Shown here piece by piece: positions 15,486 to 24,200 of a DNA stretch of 64,000 bases (within the stretch, counting starts at the first letter, position 1; the number at the start of each line of letters is the position of its first letter). Location of the stretch: positions 1 to 64,000 of the forward strand of contig CAYXPR010000011.1 in the NCBI GenBank assembly GCA_964467255.1, given 5' to 3'. Under the pieces are notes generated by a model, which was given only the letters and a program-made list of their open reading frames with translations, ran no database searches and was not told the origin of the DNA. The translations under genes were made by a program, and so were the position numbers. The DNA comes from CAYXPR01 sp964467255. Lineage in GTDB: Bacteria; Pseudomonadota; Alphaproteobacteria; Rickettsiales; RGZB01.

Positions 15486-17615
15486 ATGAGGGTAAGGAAT
15501 CAGAAAAAGCACATGGCACTGAAGATAAAATTCCAAAAAGATAAAATTCTGGCGATGAACCCCAAGGTATCGCTCATTATTTTGTTGGTGATTGCGATTG
15601 CCTTGTTTGGTGCCCTGCTTATCTGGAATTACGCTGAAACAGAGCGCGAAAATGCCGTGCGCGTGTGGCAGGTGAATATGAACCTGCAGGCTGATAATCA
15701 GTCGCGCGAAGTGAGTGCGTGGGTGGAGCGCCAATATAGTGCGCTTTCGATGCTCGCCGACAATGCCAGCCTTCAGCTATACATGACTGAAATTATCAAC
15801 AACCCCGAGCAGGCAACCGGCGAACCACTGCCGGAGCAGGGCTTCTTAAGGAATCTGCTGGCGGTTACCGCAGAGAAAAATGGCTTCGCGCTGACTTCAG
15901 AAAACGATGATGTGTCGGCGAATATCCGCCGTCTTGGAACATCAGGCCTTGCATTGCTGGATAATGAAGGCCGCGTGATGGTTGGCACTAAAGGTATGCC
16001 GCCGATTGCCGGTGCATTGATGAAGTTCGTGAAGGAAGTGCCAAAGGGTAGCCGTGGCATGCTCGATATTTACTTGGGTGCCGGCGGCGATGCGACGATG
16101 GCATTCTCTGTGCCCGTATTTGCGATTCAGGGTGACAAGGAAGCCAGCCAGCAAATCGGCATTGTGCTGGGTGTACGCCCAGTGGTTTCGGTGTTTGAGG
16201 CACTTAAAACAGCCGATGCACTTGCAAAAAGCGAAAGCGTTCTGGTGCGCATCAACGGTAATTTGGTGGAATACCTCTCACCGCAGAAAGATGGCACGCC
16301 GCCACTTTCGCGCCGCCTTGATATTTCTACGCCGGATTTGGATGCGGCATTTGCGGCCCTTCGCCCCGATATCTTTGCTACGAAGCGCGACCACCAGTTT
16401 AACGACGTATTGGTGGTGGGCCGCAAGGTAAGCGGTACGAACTGGATGCTGGTGCACACAATTAAACTGAAAGATGCCTTGGCAGATAGCAACAAGCGCC
16501 GCTCGCGCGCGATTGGTGTTTTTTCCCTTATTCTGGTGGTGGTGATTGTCAGCATTGTCGCGGCGTGGCGTCACGGTGAGTCGGTGCGCTATGAAGAAGC
16601 CGCGCAGCGTTACAAAAAACTTTCTGAGCAATATAAAAGTCAAGAGTTGTTGCTGCGCCTCGTTTCGGACAACCAGCCTGACCCGATGTATATTGTGGAT
16701 GACCAGAATAAATACCGTTTTGCGAATATGGAAGCAGCACTTCGTGTGGGTATTAGCCCCGAAGATATGATTGGCAAAACGCTCGACAGCGTGCTGGGGC
16801 CCGGCAAAGTAAAAGAATATAAGATTGCCAATAAAAAGGCGCTTGAGATGGTGGAATCCATTGTGGAATTGCACCATGTGGATAATGCCGTGATCCAGTC
16901 AAAACACGTGCCTGTCACGCGGGTGCCGGTGCATTTGAGCGAAGGCGAAAATGCAGGTGTACTGGTGGTGGAGCAGGATATTACTGAGGTCATGAAAGAG
17001 CGCGAGAAAAACGAGCGTATCTTAAATGAGTTGGTGGATACGCTGGTGCTCATTGTGGATAAGCACAATCCCTATGCTGCAAATCACTCTGCCCGCGTGG
17101 CGCGCCTTGCCCGAGGTGTAGCCGATGAAATGAAGCTTGATAAAAAATTGACCAATGCCACCGAGGTTGCTGGCAAACTGATGAATATCGGCAAGGTGCT
17201 GGTTTCTACTGACCTGCTGGTGAAAAAAGATACGCTGCGCGATGATGAGCTGAAAAGCATTCGTGATTCCATTTATGCCAGCGCAGACTTTCTTGAGGGT
17301 ATTGAGTTTGAGGGACCCGTGGTGGATACATTGCTGCAATCCATTGAATGCTGGGATGGTTCCGGCCCTAAAGGCATGATGGGCGAAGATATACTGCTTT
17401 CCGCCCGTATTATCGCGGCCTGCAATGCGTTCATTGGTATGTTAAGCCCGCGTGCGTACCGCGAAAGCCTTGGCCGCGAGAAGGCCATTGAAGTGCTGCT
17501 GGGTGAAATTGCCAAGAAATTTGACCGTAACGTGGTGGTGGCGCTGATAAATTACGTTGAAAACCATGCTAAAGATGCCACATGGCTTGAGGCTAAAGGT
17601 GGCCAGCACGCCTAA
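15486..17615 (+). CDS. Membrane sensor with PAS and degenerate HD-GYP domains
   Basis: A 709-residue protein: membrane helix at about 27-46, a periplasmic dCache-like sensor region of about 290 residues, a second helix at about 343-362, a PAS domain (about 388-505, with DNQPDPMYIVDDQNKYRFAN in its core) and a C-terminal HD-GYP-type domain from about 515. That last domain keeps the fold sequence (NHSARVARLA, ARIIAACNAF, RAYRES) but lacks most metal ligands: HD has become Met566-Asn567 in LMNIGK, the HHE motif reads IECWDG at 620-625, and GYP is reduced to GP. Only the first histidine, His534, remains. Phosphodiesterase activity is unlikely; a ligand-binding or signalling role is more probable. 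ATG 15513 is an alternative start. Confidence 0.8.
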   Translation: MRVRNQKKHMALKIKFQKDKILAMNPKVSLIILLVIAIALFGALLIWNYAETERENAVRVWQVNMNLQADNQSREVSAWVERQYSALSMLADNASLQLYMTEIINNPEQATGEPLPEQGFLRNLLAVTAEKNGFALTSENDDVSANIRRLGTSGLALLDNEGRVMVGTKGMPPIAGALMKFVKEVPKGSRGMLDIYLGAGGDATMAFSVPVFAIQGDKEASQQIGIVLGVRPVVSVFEALKTADALAKSESVLVRINGNLVEYLSPQKDGTPPLSRRLDISTPDLDAAFAALRPDIFATKRDHQFNDVLVVGRKVSGTNWMLVHTIKLKDALADSNKRRSRAIGVFSLILVVVIVSIVAAWRHGESVRYEEAAQRYKKLSEQYKSQELLLRLVSDNQPDPMYIVDDQNKYRFANMEAALRVGISPEDMIGKTLDSVLGPGKVKEYKIANKKALEMVESIVELHHVDNAVIQSKHVPVTRVPVHLSEGENAGVLVVEQDITEVMKEREKNERILNELVDTLVLIVDKHNPYAANHSARVARLARGVADEMKLDKKLTNATEVAGKLMNIGKVLVSTDLLVKKDTLRDDELKSIRDSIYASADFLEGIEFEGPVVDTLLQSIECWDGSGPKGMMGEDILLSARIIAACNAFIGMLSPRAYRESLGREKAIEVLLGEIAKKFDRNVVVALINYVENHAKDATWLEAKGGQHA

Positions 17616-17632
17616 CTGCTCCTGTAAGGGCA

Positions 17633-17653
17633 GGCCTTAAAAAGGCCGATTTT
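17633..17653 (+). terminator. Possible weak terminator after the sensor gene
   Basis: GGCCTT-AAA-AAGGCC forms a perfect six-pair stem followed by GATTTTCT. The T run is short, so readthrough towards the peptide gene is possible. Confidence 0.4.
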
Positions 17654-17730
17654 CTGCGGCTCTTTTGCCCTGTGCCCACTTGGTAACAGTGGGGCGGCAA
17701 AAATATCTGGCACCTAACCTAAAAAATCAC

Positions 17731-17757
17731 TTCAAACTTGTTATTTTTGCCTATAGA
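17731..17757 (+). promoter_or_regulatory. Tentative promoter of the RiPP precursor gene
   Basis: TTCAAA (17731-17736) and TATAGA (17752-17757) are 15 bases apart, which is short and not close to consensus. If used, the transcript would begin near 17763, close to the start of the inverted repeat, leaving a leader of about 90 bases. No metal-regulator box or ECF sigma-factor motif is recognised. Confidence 0.25.
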
Positions 17758-17760
17758 GTG

Positions 17761-17815
17761 CAAAACACTTGTGTCGGGGAGGTGGATACACCAGCCTGAT
17801 ATTTCAAGTGTTTTG
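17761..17815 (+). repeat. 11-bp inverted repeat (stem-loop) in the precursor leader
   Basis: CAAAACACTTG at 17761-17771 is exactly complementary to CAAGTGTTTTG at 17805-17815. The 33-base loop contains a smaller hairpin, GGTG-GATA-CACC at 17781-17792. As RNA this would be a stable forked structure about 40 bases before the precursor start codon. It could stabilise the messenger, act as a sensor, or be two operator half-sites. Confidence 0.6.
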
Positions 17816-17820
17816 GTTTG

Positions 17821-17832
17821 GTTTGTACAAAC
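17821..17832. promoter_or_regulatory. Perfect 12-bp palindrome before the precursor gene
   Basis: GTTTGTACAAAC is its own reverse complement and lies 23 bases before the precursor ATG, just ahead of the AAAAGGA ribosome site. It is a candidate operator for an unidentified dimeric repressor; no regulator gene is adjacent. Confidence 0.4.
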
Positions 17833-17855
17833 AATATTTTAAAAGGATAATTACT

Positions 17856-18074
17856 ATGACCAAGAAAATTGCCACGAAAATGGCTGCTGCTGCCCTGGTG
17901 GGCGTTCTGGCAGCTTCCGCCCTCAGCGCTTGCTCCACGAGCGGCACTGCAGCTCAGACGAAAGCTCAGAAAGAGCGCGCTGCTTACCTTGATGGCGGCA
18001 AAGCTTCTTGCGGTGGCAAATCCAGCTGCAAAGGCAAGTCTGGCTGCAAAGGCAAGAGCAAATGCGGTAAGTAA
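17856..18074 (+). CDS. Cysteine-repeat RiPP precursor candidate, lipobox leader
   Basis: A 72-residue peptide. Residues 1-25 are a basic plus hydrophobic export signal that ends in LSAC26, a lipobox, so the mature peptide may be a lipoprotein; cleavage by signal peptidase I is the alternative. A polar linker (27-50) leads to a C-terminal core in which Cys52, Cys58, Cys64 and Cys70 are spaced exactly six apart, with CxGKS-like units. This layout (export signal, linker, Cys-Gly-Lys core) matches precursors of MNIO-modified peptides such as the HvfA and bufferin families, in which cysteines become oxazolone/thioamide or thiooxazole groups and bind metal. The next gene encodes an MNIO enzyme. ATG 17856 has AAAAGGA at eight bases; the longer upstream frame runs through the structured leader. 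Confidence 0.75.
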   Translation: MTKKIATKMAAAALVGVLAASALSACSTSGTAAQTKAQKERAAYLDGGKASCGGKSSCKGKSGCKGKSKCGK

Positions 18075-18107
18075 TAAGGTCTTTTAAAACCTTATTTTTC
18101 TTGCTTT

Positions 18108-18141
18108 AATAAGGCTCCCCATATTTGGGGGGCCTTATTTA
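18108..18141 (+). terminator. Terminator between the precursor and its enzyme gene
   Basis: AATAAGGC-TCCCC pairs with GGGG-GGCCTTATT across an ATATT loop and ends in a T-rich tail. It lies between the precursor and the MNIO gene, where partial termination would give many precursor transcripts per enzyme transcript. A weaker hairpin (AAGGT/ACCTT, 18076-18093) comes just before it. Confidence 0.75.
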
Positions 18142-18161
18142 TTTGTGGAAATAACAGCAAT

Positions 18162-19853
18162 ATGACCAATCGTTTTGGCTTTCCGGTGCTTGGCTATGGC
18201 ATGGGGCTGCGGACGCAGCACTACGACACCATCTTTTCGACATGGCCCAAGGCTGTCGATTGGTTTGAGATTATTTCTGAGAATTTCATGGATACGGATG
18301 GTAGGCCTATCCGCAACCTTGAAAAGGTGCTGGCGCATTACCCAGTGGTGATGCATGGCGTGGGGCTTTCCGTCGGCAGCACTGACCCGCTCAACATGGA
18401 ATATTTGAAGAAGCTGAAGGCACTTGCCGCCAAAGTAAATCCGCCTTGGATTTCAGACCATCTGTGCTGGACGGGCGTGCACGGCAAAAACAGCCACGAC
18501 TTGCTGCCAGTGCCCTATACGGAAGCGTCACTGAAGCATACGGTAGAGCGCATCAAGCAGGTGCAGGATTATTTAGGCCGCAGAATTCTGATGGAAAACC
18601 CATCCACCTACATGGAGTTCAAGCAGTCTACTATTCCTGAATGGGAGTTTATTGCCCGCATGGCCGAAGAAGCGGATTGCGGCTTGCTGCTGGATGCAAA
18701 TAACATTTATGTTTCTTGCTATAACCACCGGACGGATACGAAAGACTATATTGATGCTATTCCGATGGACAGGGTGGTGCAGATTCATTTGGCGGGGCAC
18801 GATAATAAGGGCACGCACATCATCGACACCCATGGCGGTGAGGTGATTGATGCGGTGTGGAATATCTACCGCTACATCATCGCTAAAACGGGCGATGTGG
18901 CCACCATGGTGGAGTGGGACGATAACATTCCTGCATTTGAAGTGGTGCTGGCAGAAGTAGAAAAAGCCCGCGCCTTCGCGCGCAGCAAACAATCTCCCAA
19001 CCAGTTGCCGGATTTCACTCAAACCATGCCGGAAGATGGCGTGGCCGCCCGTAAGGCCACATTTAATGCCATGATGGATGGCTTTCAGGATGTGATATTG
19101 ACTGCGGATATGCAAAAAGCAAAGCCAGCCGAATGGGTGCGTCCGAAAAAGGACTTTCCGGCAGAATCGCAGCTGGGCGTGTATGTGGATGGGTACCGTT
19201 TTCGTCTGTTCGATGTGGTGGATGAAGATTATCCGGCCCTGCGGCTCTATATGGGTGACGAAGGCATGAACGCATTGCTGGATGCGTATGTTGAATCGCA
19301 CACTCCTACGCATTTTAACCTTTCGCGCTATACGGATGATTTTCCCAAGTATGTGGGCGCATGGGACAGCTTCGCCGAGGGGCAGAATGCTCAGGTGGCA
19401 CAAGAAATTGCAGCCCTTGAAACGGCAGTAACACAGGTCGCAGACATTAAGGAAACAGAAGCTTTCTCGCCGCGTATGTTGGGTGCCATTACGCCGGATG
19501 CATTTTTAGAACTGAGAGTACCGCCGCGTGCAGCGTTGATGCTGCTGACGTTTGAACATGATGTGAATACCTATGTGCGCGCCGCAGCTAAGGGTATGAA
19601 GCTTTCCAAAATCGCGCAGAAAAAAAACCACCTCGCGGTGTTCCGCGATGAAGATGAGGTGTGGCGGCTACCACTGGAAAAAGAAGAATACTTGTTTCTT
19701 GCCTACTTAAAAGAAGGCAAGTCAGTGGGTGAGGCAATGGAAAGCCTGATAGAAACAACACGCATGGATGAAAACAAGCTGGCTGAAAAATTCCAAGAAT
19801 GGTTTGCCCGCTGGACACAGAACCACCTGCTGGCTGCTCCGCACGCGGCCTAA
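18162..19853 (+). CDS. MNIO (DUF692) enzyme fused to HvfC-like partner domain
   Basis: A 563-residue fusion. Residues 1-275 are an MNIO enzyme (multinuclear non-heme iron oxygenase; DUF692, MbnB/HvfB/BufB type). The iron ligands expected in its TIM barrel are visible: His65 (HGVGLS), Asp99-His100 (SDHLCW), Glu145 (MENPS), Asp178 (LDANN), His209 and His213 (HLAGH), Asp222/His224 (DTHG) and Glu251 (EWD). Residues about 330-563 match the DUF2063/HvfC type partner that binds the precursor (YRFRLFDVV, YVESHTPTHFNL, PPRAALMLLTFEHDV). In well-studied systems these are two proteins. The gene follows the cysteine-repeat precursor after a terminator and shares its CTAA end with the convergent dehydrogenase gene. 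Expected reaction: four-electron oxidation of precursor cysteines. Confidence 0.88.
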   Translation: MTNRFGFPVLGYGMGLRTQHYDTIFSTWPKAVDWFEIISENFMDTDGRPIRNLEKVLAHYPVVMHGVGLSVGSTDPLNMEYLKKLKALAAKVNPPWISDHLCWTGVHGKNSHDLLPVPYTEASLKHTVERIKQVQDYLGRRILMENPSTYMEFKQSTIPEWEFIARMAEEADCGLLLDANNIYVSCYNHRTDTKDYIDAIPMDRVVQIHLAGHDNKGTHIIDTHGGEVIDAVWNIYRYIIAKTGDVATMVEWDDNIPAFEVVLAEVEKARAFARSKQSPNQLPDFTQTMPEDGVAARKATFNAMMDGFQDVILTADMQKAKPAEWVRPKKDFPAESQLGVYVDGYRFRLFDVVDEDYPALRLYMGDEGMNALLDAYVESHTPTHFNLSRYTDDFPKYVGAWDSFAEGQNAQVAQEIAALETAVTQVADIKETEAFSPRMLGAITPDAFLELRVPPRAALMLLTFEHDVNTYVRAAAKGMKLSKIAQKKNHLAVFRDEDEVWRLPLEKEEYLFLAYLKEGKSVGEAMESLIETTRMDENKLAEKFQEWFARWTQNHLLAAPHAA

Positions 19854-21259
19854 ACGTCGAGCATTTTCCCCGGGTTCATCAGGTTTTTAGGGTCGATGGC
19901 CTTTTTGAGTGTACGCATGAGCGCGAGGCTGGTTGCATCCTTCACGGTTAATAAATCCTGCTTGCGCTCCACACCCACACCATGCTCGGCGCTGATGCTG
20001 CCGTGATACTGTGCAAGAATGGCGTAGACTATTTTTTTCAAAGCGTCTTTGGTTGCAGGGAAATTACTTGCGGCAGTGGTATCGCTGCGGAAGCACAGAT
20101 TGTAATGGATATTGCCATCGCCGATATGGCCGAAGGGCAGAATGATGGCATCTGGAAATTGCTTAGTGATTTCTGCATTGGCGGCGTTAATAAAGCCAGC
20201 CACATTGGAAATAGGCACCGAGATATCAAAGTGAATGCCTTTGCCTTCCTTTTTTTCTGCTTCTGAAATGGTTTCCCTGATGTGCCAGAAGCTTCTGGCA
20301 TGGGTGAGAGAAGTGGCAATCACCCCATCTGTTGCACTACCGCGCTCAATCGCATCACTCAGCGCAGCTTCTAACGATTCACGCAGGCTCATTTTTTCAG
20401 AAGGTGAAGAAAGTTCTATCAGCAGATAATAAGGTGCTGTGGCTGCCAAAGGCAGGCGGGCATCGGGCACGTGTTTTAGCACGAGGCGCATGGCGGCGTC
20501 TGAAATACATTCAAATGCACCCAGCGCTTCGCCCGCTTCTTTTTTGAGCAGGCCGAACACATCTACGGCATCTTTGATGCTTGGCACGCTTACGAAAGCT
20601 GTTTCAACTTGCCGTGGTAGCGGGAAAAGTTTCAGCGTGGCTGCCGTTACGATACCCAGCGTGCCTTCTGCGCCGATGAAAAGCTGCTTTAAATCATAAC
20701 CAGTATTGTTTTTGCGCAGGCCGTTTAGGCCATGCCAAATTTCACCATTCGGCAGGACTACTTCTACCCCAAGCACTAACTCGCGCGTGGTGCCATATTT
20801 CAGCACCGCAGTGCCACCTGCATTCGTTGAAACAAAGCCACCAACCTCGGCACTGCCTTCGGATGCCATGCTCAAGGGGAAAAGAAACCCTTTATCCGCG
20901 CAGGTGTTTTGCAGGGATTCAAGAATAACGCCCGCTTCGGCGGTGACGGTGAAATTTACAGCATCCAGTGCGCGGACGCGGTTCATCTTAGAGAGATTTA
21001 AAAGCACCGAGTGGCCAGAGTTATCAGGCACGGCACCGCCAACAAGCCCCGTATTACCGCCTTGCGGTACCACTGCGATGCCATCGGCTGCGCAGACTTT
21101 CACGATTCTTGATACTTGTTCTGCGGAGTTGGGAAAGGCCACCAATGCGGCTTTTCCGGTGTAGCCACCGCGCCATGAAGCCAGATGGGGCGCCATATCC
21201 TCTTGTCTTTCGAGGAACTGCTTGGGGCCCAGTAGGGATTTGATGGCTTCAATGCTCAT
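19850..21259 (-). CDS. FAD-linked D-2-hydroxyglutarate dehydrogenase (GlcD/D2HGDH family)
   Basis: A 469-residue flavoprotein of the VAO/GlcD family. The FAD-binding domain is clear (VVPQGGNTGLVGGAVP, LSMASEGSAEVGGFVSTNAGG, the FIGAEGTLGIVTAATLKL segment given here in part), and the C-terminal substrate domain carries the metal-binding HIGDGNIHYN and the final SAEHGVGVERK motif. D-lactate, glycolate and D-2-hydroxyglutarate enzymes look alike; the operon context decides for D-2-hydroxyglutarate, because HglS upstream makes that compound. It would give 2-oxoglutarate and pass electrons to the respiratory chain. It lies three bases after putA and is the last gene of the operon. Confidence 0.82.
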   Translation of the reverse strand: MSIEAIKSLLGPKQFLERQEDMAPHLASWRGGYTGKAALVAFPNSAEQVSRIVKVCAADGIAVVPQGGNTGLVGGAVPDNSGHSVLLNLSKMNRVRALDAVNFTVTAEAGVILESLQNTCADKGFLFPLSMASEGSAEVGGFVSTNAGGTAVLKYGTTRELVLGVEVVLPNGEIWHGLNGLRKNNTGYDLKQLFIGAEGTLGIVTAATLKLFPLPRQVETAFVSVPSIKDAVDVFGLLKKEAGEALGAFECISDAAMRLVLKHVPDARLPLAATAPYYLLIELSSPSEKMSLRESLEAALSDAIERGSATDGVIATSLTHARSFWHIRETISEAEKKEGKGIHFDISVPISNVAGFINAANAEITKQFPDAIILPFGHIGDGNIHYNLCFRSDTTAASNFPATKDALKKIVYAILAQYHGSISAEHGVGVERKQDLLTVKDATSLALMRTLKKAIDPKNLMNPGKMLDV

Positions 21260-21262
21260 GGT

Positions 21263-24200
21263 TTACGATAATAAATCAAGATTACCACCAATGGCAGCGC
21301 TATTCACACACAGGCTGCGCTCCGTTACAAAGCGCAGCAAATAATGTGGGCCGCCTGCCTTTGGGCCCGTGCCGGAAAGACCTTCACCGCCAAAAGGCTG
21401 CGTGCCAACCACGGCACCGACCTGACTGCGGTTCACGTATGTGTTGCCAGCATTCACGCGGCTTTGAATATAAGCGGCTTTCTCCTGAATGCGGGTGTGG
21501 ATGCCAAGTGTGAGGCCATAGCCTGTGGCATTGATTTCATCTAATATTTTATCCAACTGCTTGGCTTTGTAGCGCACGACATGTAGCACAGGCCCGAACA
21601 CTTCCTGCTTTAATTCTGCGATATTTTCAATCTGGAAAATGTGGGGTGCTACAAAATACCCGCGCTTTTCAAGGCCGCTTGCAATCTTGCCTGCATAGAT
21701 GGTTTTTGCTGTCTTTTTTATTGCGGCAATATGTTCTATTACCATTTTTTTGGCCGTCTCATCAATCACGGGGCCGATGTCGGTTGCCACATCGAGCGGC
21801 GAGCCAATGTTCCTGTTTTCAAGTGCGCCGCACAGCAGGCCGAGCACTTTATCTGCAATTTCTTCCTGCACATAGAGTACGCGCAGCGCAGAACAGCGCT
21901 GGCCTGCACTGTTGAAGGCGGAGGTGATGATGTCATCCACCACTTGCTCAGGCAGGCAGGTGCTGTCAACCACCATGCAGTTCTGGCCGCCCGTTTCGGC
22001 AATCAGTGTCGCGATGGGGCCGCTGCGTGCCGCCAAGGCGCGCTGAATAAGCTTTGCTGTTTCAAATGAGCCGGTGAAGACCACTCCGGCCACGTCGTCG
22101 TTCGCAACCAAGGCTTTACCGACGGTTTCACCATCACCCGGAAGGAATTGCAGGCAGTTAGCAGGCACGCCTGCTTCATAAAAAATTTGCGTGATGAATG
22201 CGGCACACAGCGGAGACTGCTCGGCAGGTTTAGCGATAACGCTATTACCTGTCACCAGCGCGGCAGCCACTTGTCCGGTGAAAATAGAAACTGGAAAATT
22301 CCAGGGGCTGATGGCGGCGAACACGCCGCGTCCGTTCAGAGTAAGCGTATTCAGCTCGCCTGTGATATGCGGCAATACGGTATGTGCTTCAGAAATACGG
22401 ATGGCTTGCTGTGCGTAATAACGGCAAAAATCGATAGCTTCACGGACTTCCTGAATGGCATCGTGTATCAGACGCCCGGCCTCACGCACAATGAGGAGTG
22501 CCGCTTCTTCTGTTTTGCCTTCCAGAATATCAGCAGCTTTATGTAGAATGTCTGCGCGGATATGCACACCCTGCTGATTCCAGGCGTCATAACCCTTTTG
22601 CGTGGCTGCAATAGCGTCCTTTGCGTCGGTTGCGGTTGCCGAGAAAACGGTGCCGATTTCATACGAAGAATCAAAGGGTGCGTGGACAATTTCTGCTTTC
22701 CCTTTCCGTTCTTTTCCGCCGATGATTGGCGCCGCATAGAGCGGAGTAGTAATGGCGGAAAGACGTTCTTTTAGCGGCAAAAGATGGGCGAGATAGCCAA
22801 TATCTACACCGGAAGAATTTTTGCGTTCAGAAAAAATATCACGCGGCAGTGGGATGTTCGGGTGTGGCATGCCGCGGCGTTCAGTGGCTCGTGCCACCGG
22901 GTTTACCAACACTTCCGTCAGCGGTTTTTCGGTATCCGCCATGATGTTGACAAACGAACTATTGGCGCCGTTTTCTAGTAGGCGGCGAATGAGGTATGCG
23001 AGCAATTCTTCATGCCGGCCCACGGGTGCATACACACGGCAGGGCACTGTGTCGAGCAGGGGCGTATAAAAATTGCGGCCCATGCCGCGCAGCCGTTGGA
23101 ATTCAAACGCCTTGCCTTTGGCAATGTTCATGATGCTGGCGATGGTGAGCGCGTTATGCGTGGCAAATTGCGGGTAGATAAATTTTTCATGTTTTAGCAT
23201 TTCGACCGCGCACGCCAGATACGAAACATCTGTATAACTTTTGCGCGTGTACACAGGATAGCCTTCAAGCCCTAAATCTTGTGCGCGCTTTATTTCCGTG
23301 TCCCAATATGCACCCTTTACCAGCCGCAGCGGAACTTGCTTATGGGTTTTTTTCGCTAGCGCAATCAAATGCTCCAGCACAGGGTAGGCGCGCTTCTGAT
23401 ATGCTTGTAGCACAAAGCCGATGCCGTCATAGCCATCAAAGGCCTTATCGGTGATAAGCGCAGTGTAAAGCTGCAATGAAAGCTCGAGGCGGCTGGCTTC
23501 CTCGGCATCGATGGAAACGGCCATGCCTGCGTCCATCGCCTGCAGGATAATTGTTTTAAGGCGCGGCAACAGCACGCGGTTCACTTCTGCTGCGTGCGAC
23601 AATTCGTAACGCGGGTAAAGCGCAGAGAGTTTTACGGAAATACTCGTGCGCTTATGCAGCGGTTTTTTAGTTTCGGTTTTACTGCCCAGATAGCGAATCG
23701 CATGTTGGTACGATGCAAAATACTGCTCAGCCTGTGCCCCTGACCGCGCGCCTTCACCCAGCATGTCAAATGACATGAGGAAGCCTTCTTTGCGTAAGCT
23801 GGCAGAATTCTTAAAAGCATCTTCAATCGTTTCACCCATCACAAATTGGTTACCGATAATCTGCATGGCTTTTTTTAGCGCTTCGCGGATAACTGGCTCA
23901 CCTAGCCGCGAAACAAGCTTGCCAAGCGTGGAGGAAACAGAGGCCTGCCGCACATCGCCAAGGTTGACAATGTTCCCTGTCAGCATCAGCCCCCATGTAG
24001 AGGCATTTACGAACACAGAGCCGCTTTTGCCGAGATATTTATCCCAATCCGAATTTTTAAAACTCGCTTGAATGAGTTCATCGGCTGTGTGGCTGTCAGG
24101 TACGCGGAGCAGTGCTTCGGCGAGGCACATAATCATCACCCCTTCGTGGGTGTTGAGGCCATATTCGCGGATGAAACCTTCCACCCGAACCTTGCCTTCG

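Noticed and set aside
17769..17855. Longer start for the RiPP precursor
   Set aside because: The extra residues run through the inverted repeat and would bury the export signal, while ATG 17856 has a good ribosome site.
18573..19403. A 276-codon open frame on the minus strand inside the MNIO gene
   Set aside because: It is antisense to clearly conserved MNIO sequence, is rich in His and Arg from reversed codons, and has no ribosome site or family motif.
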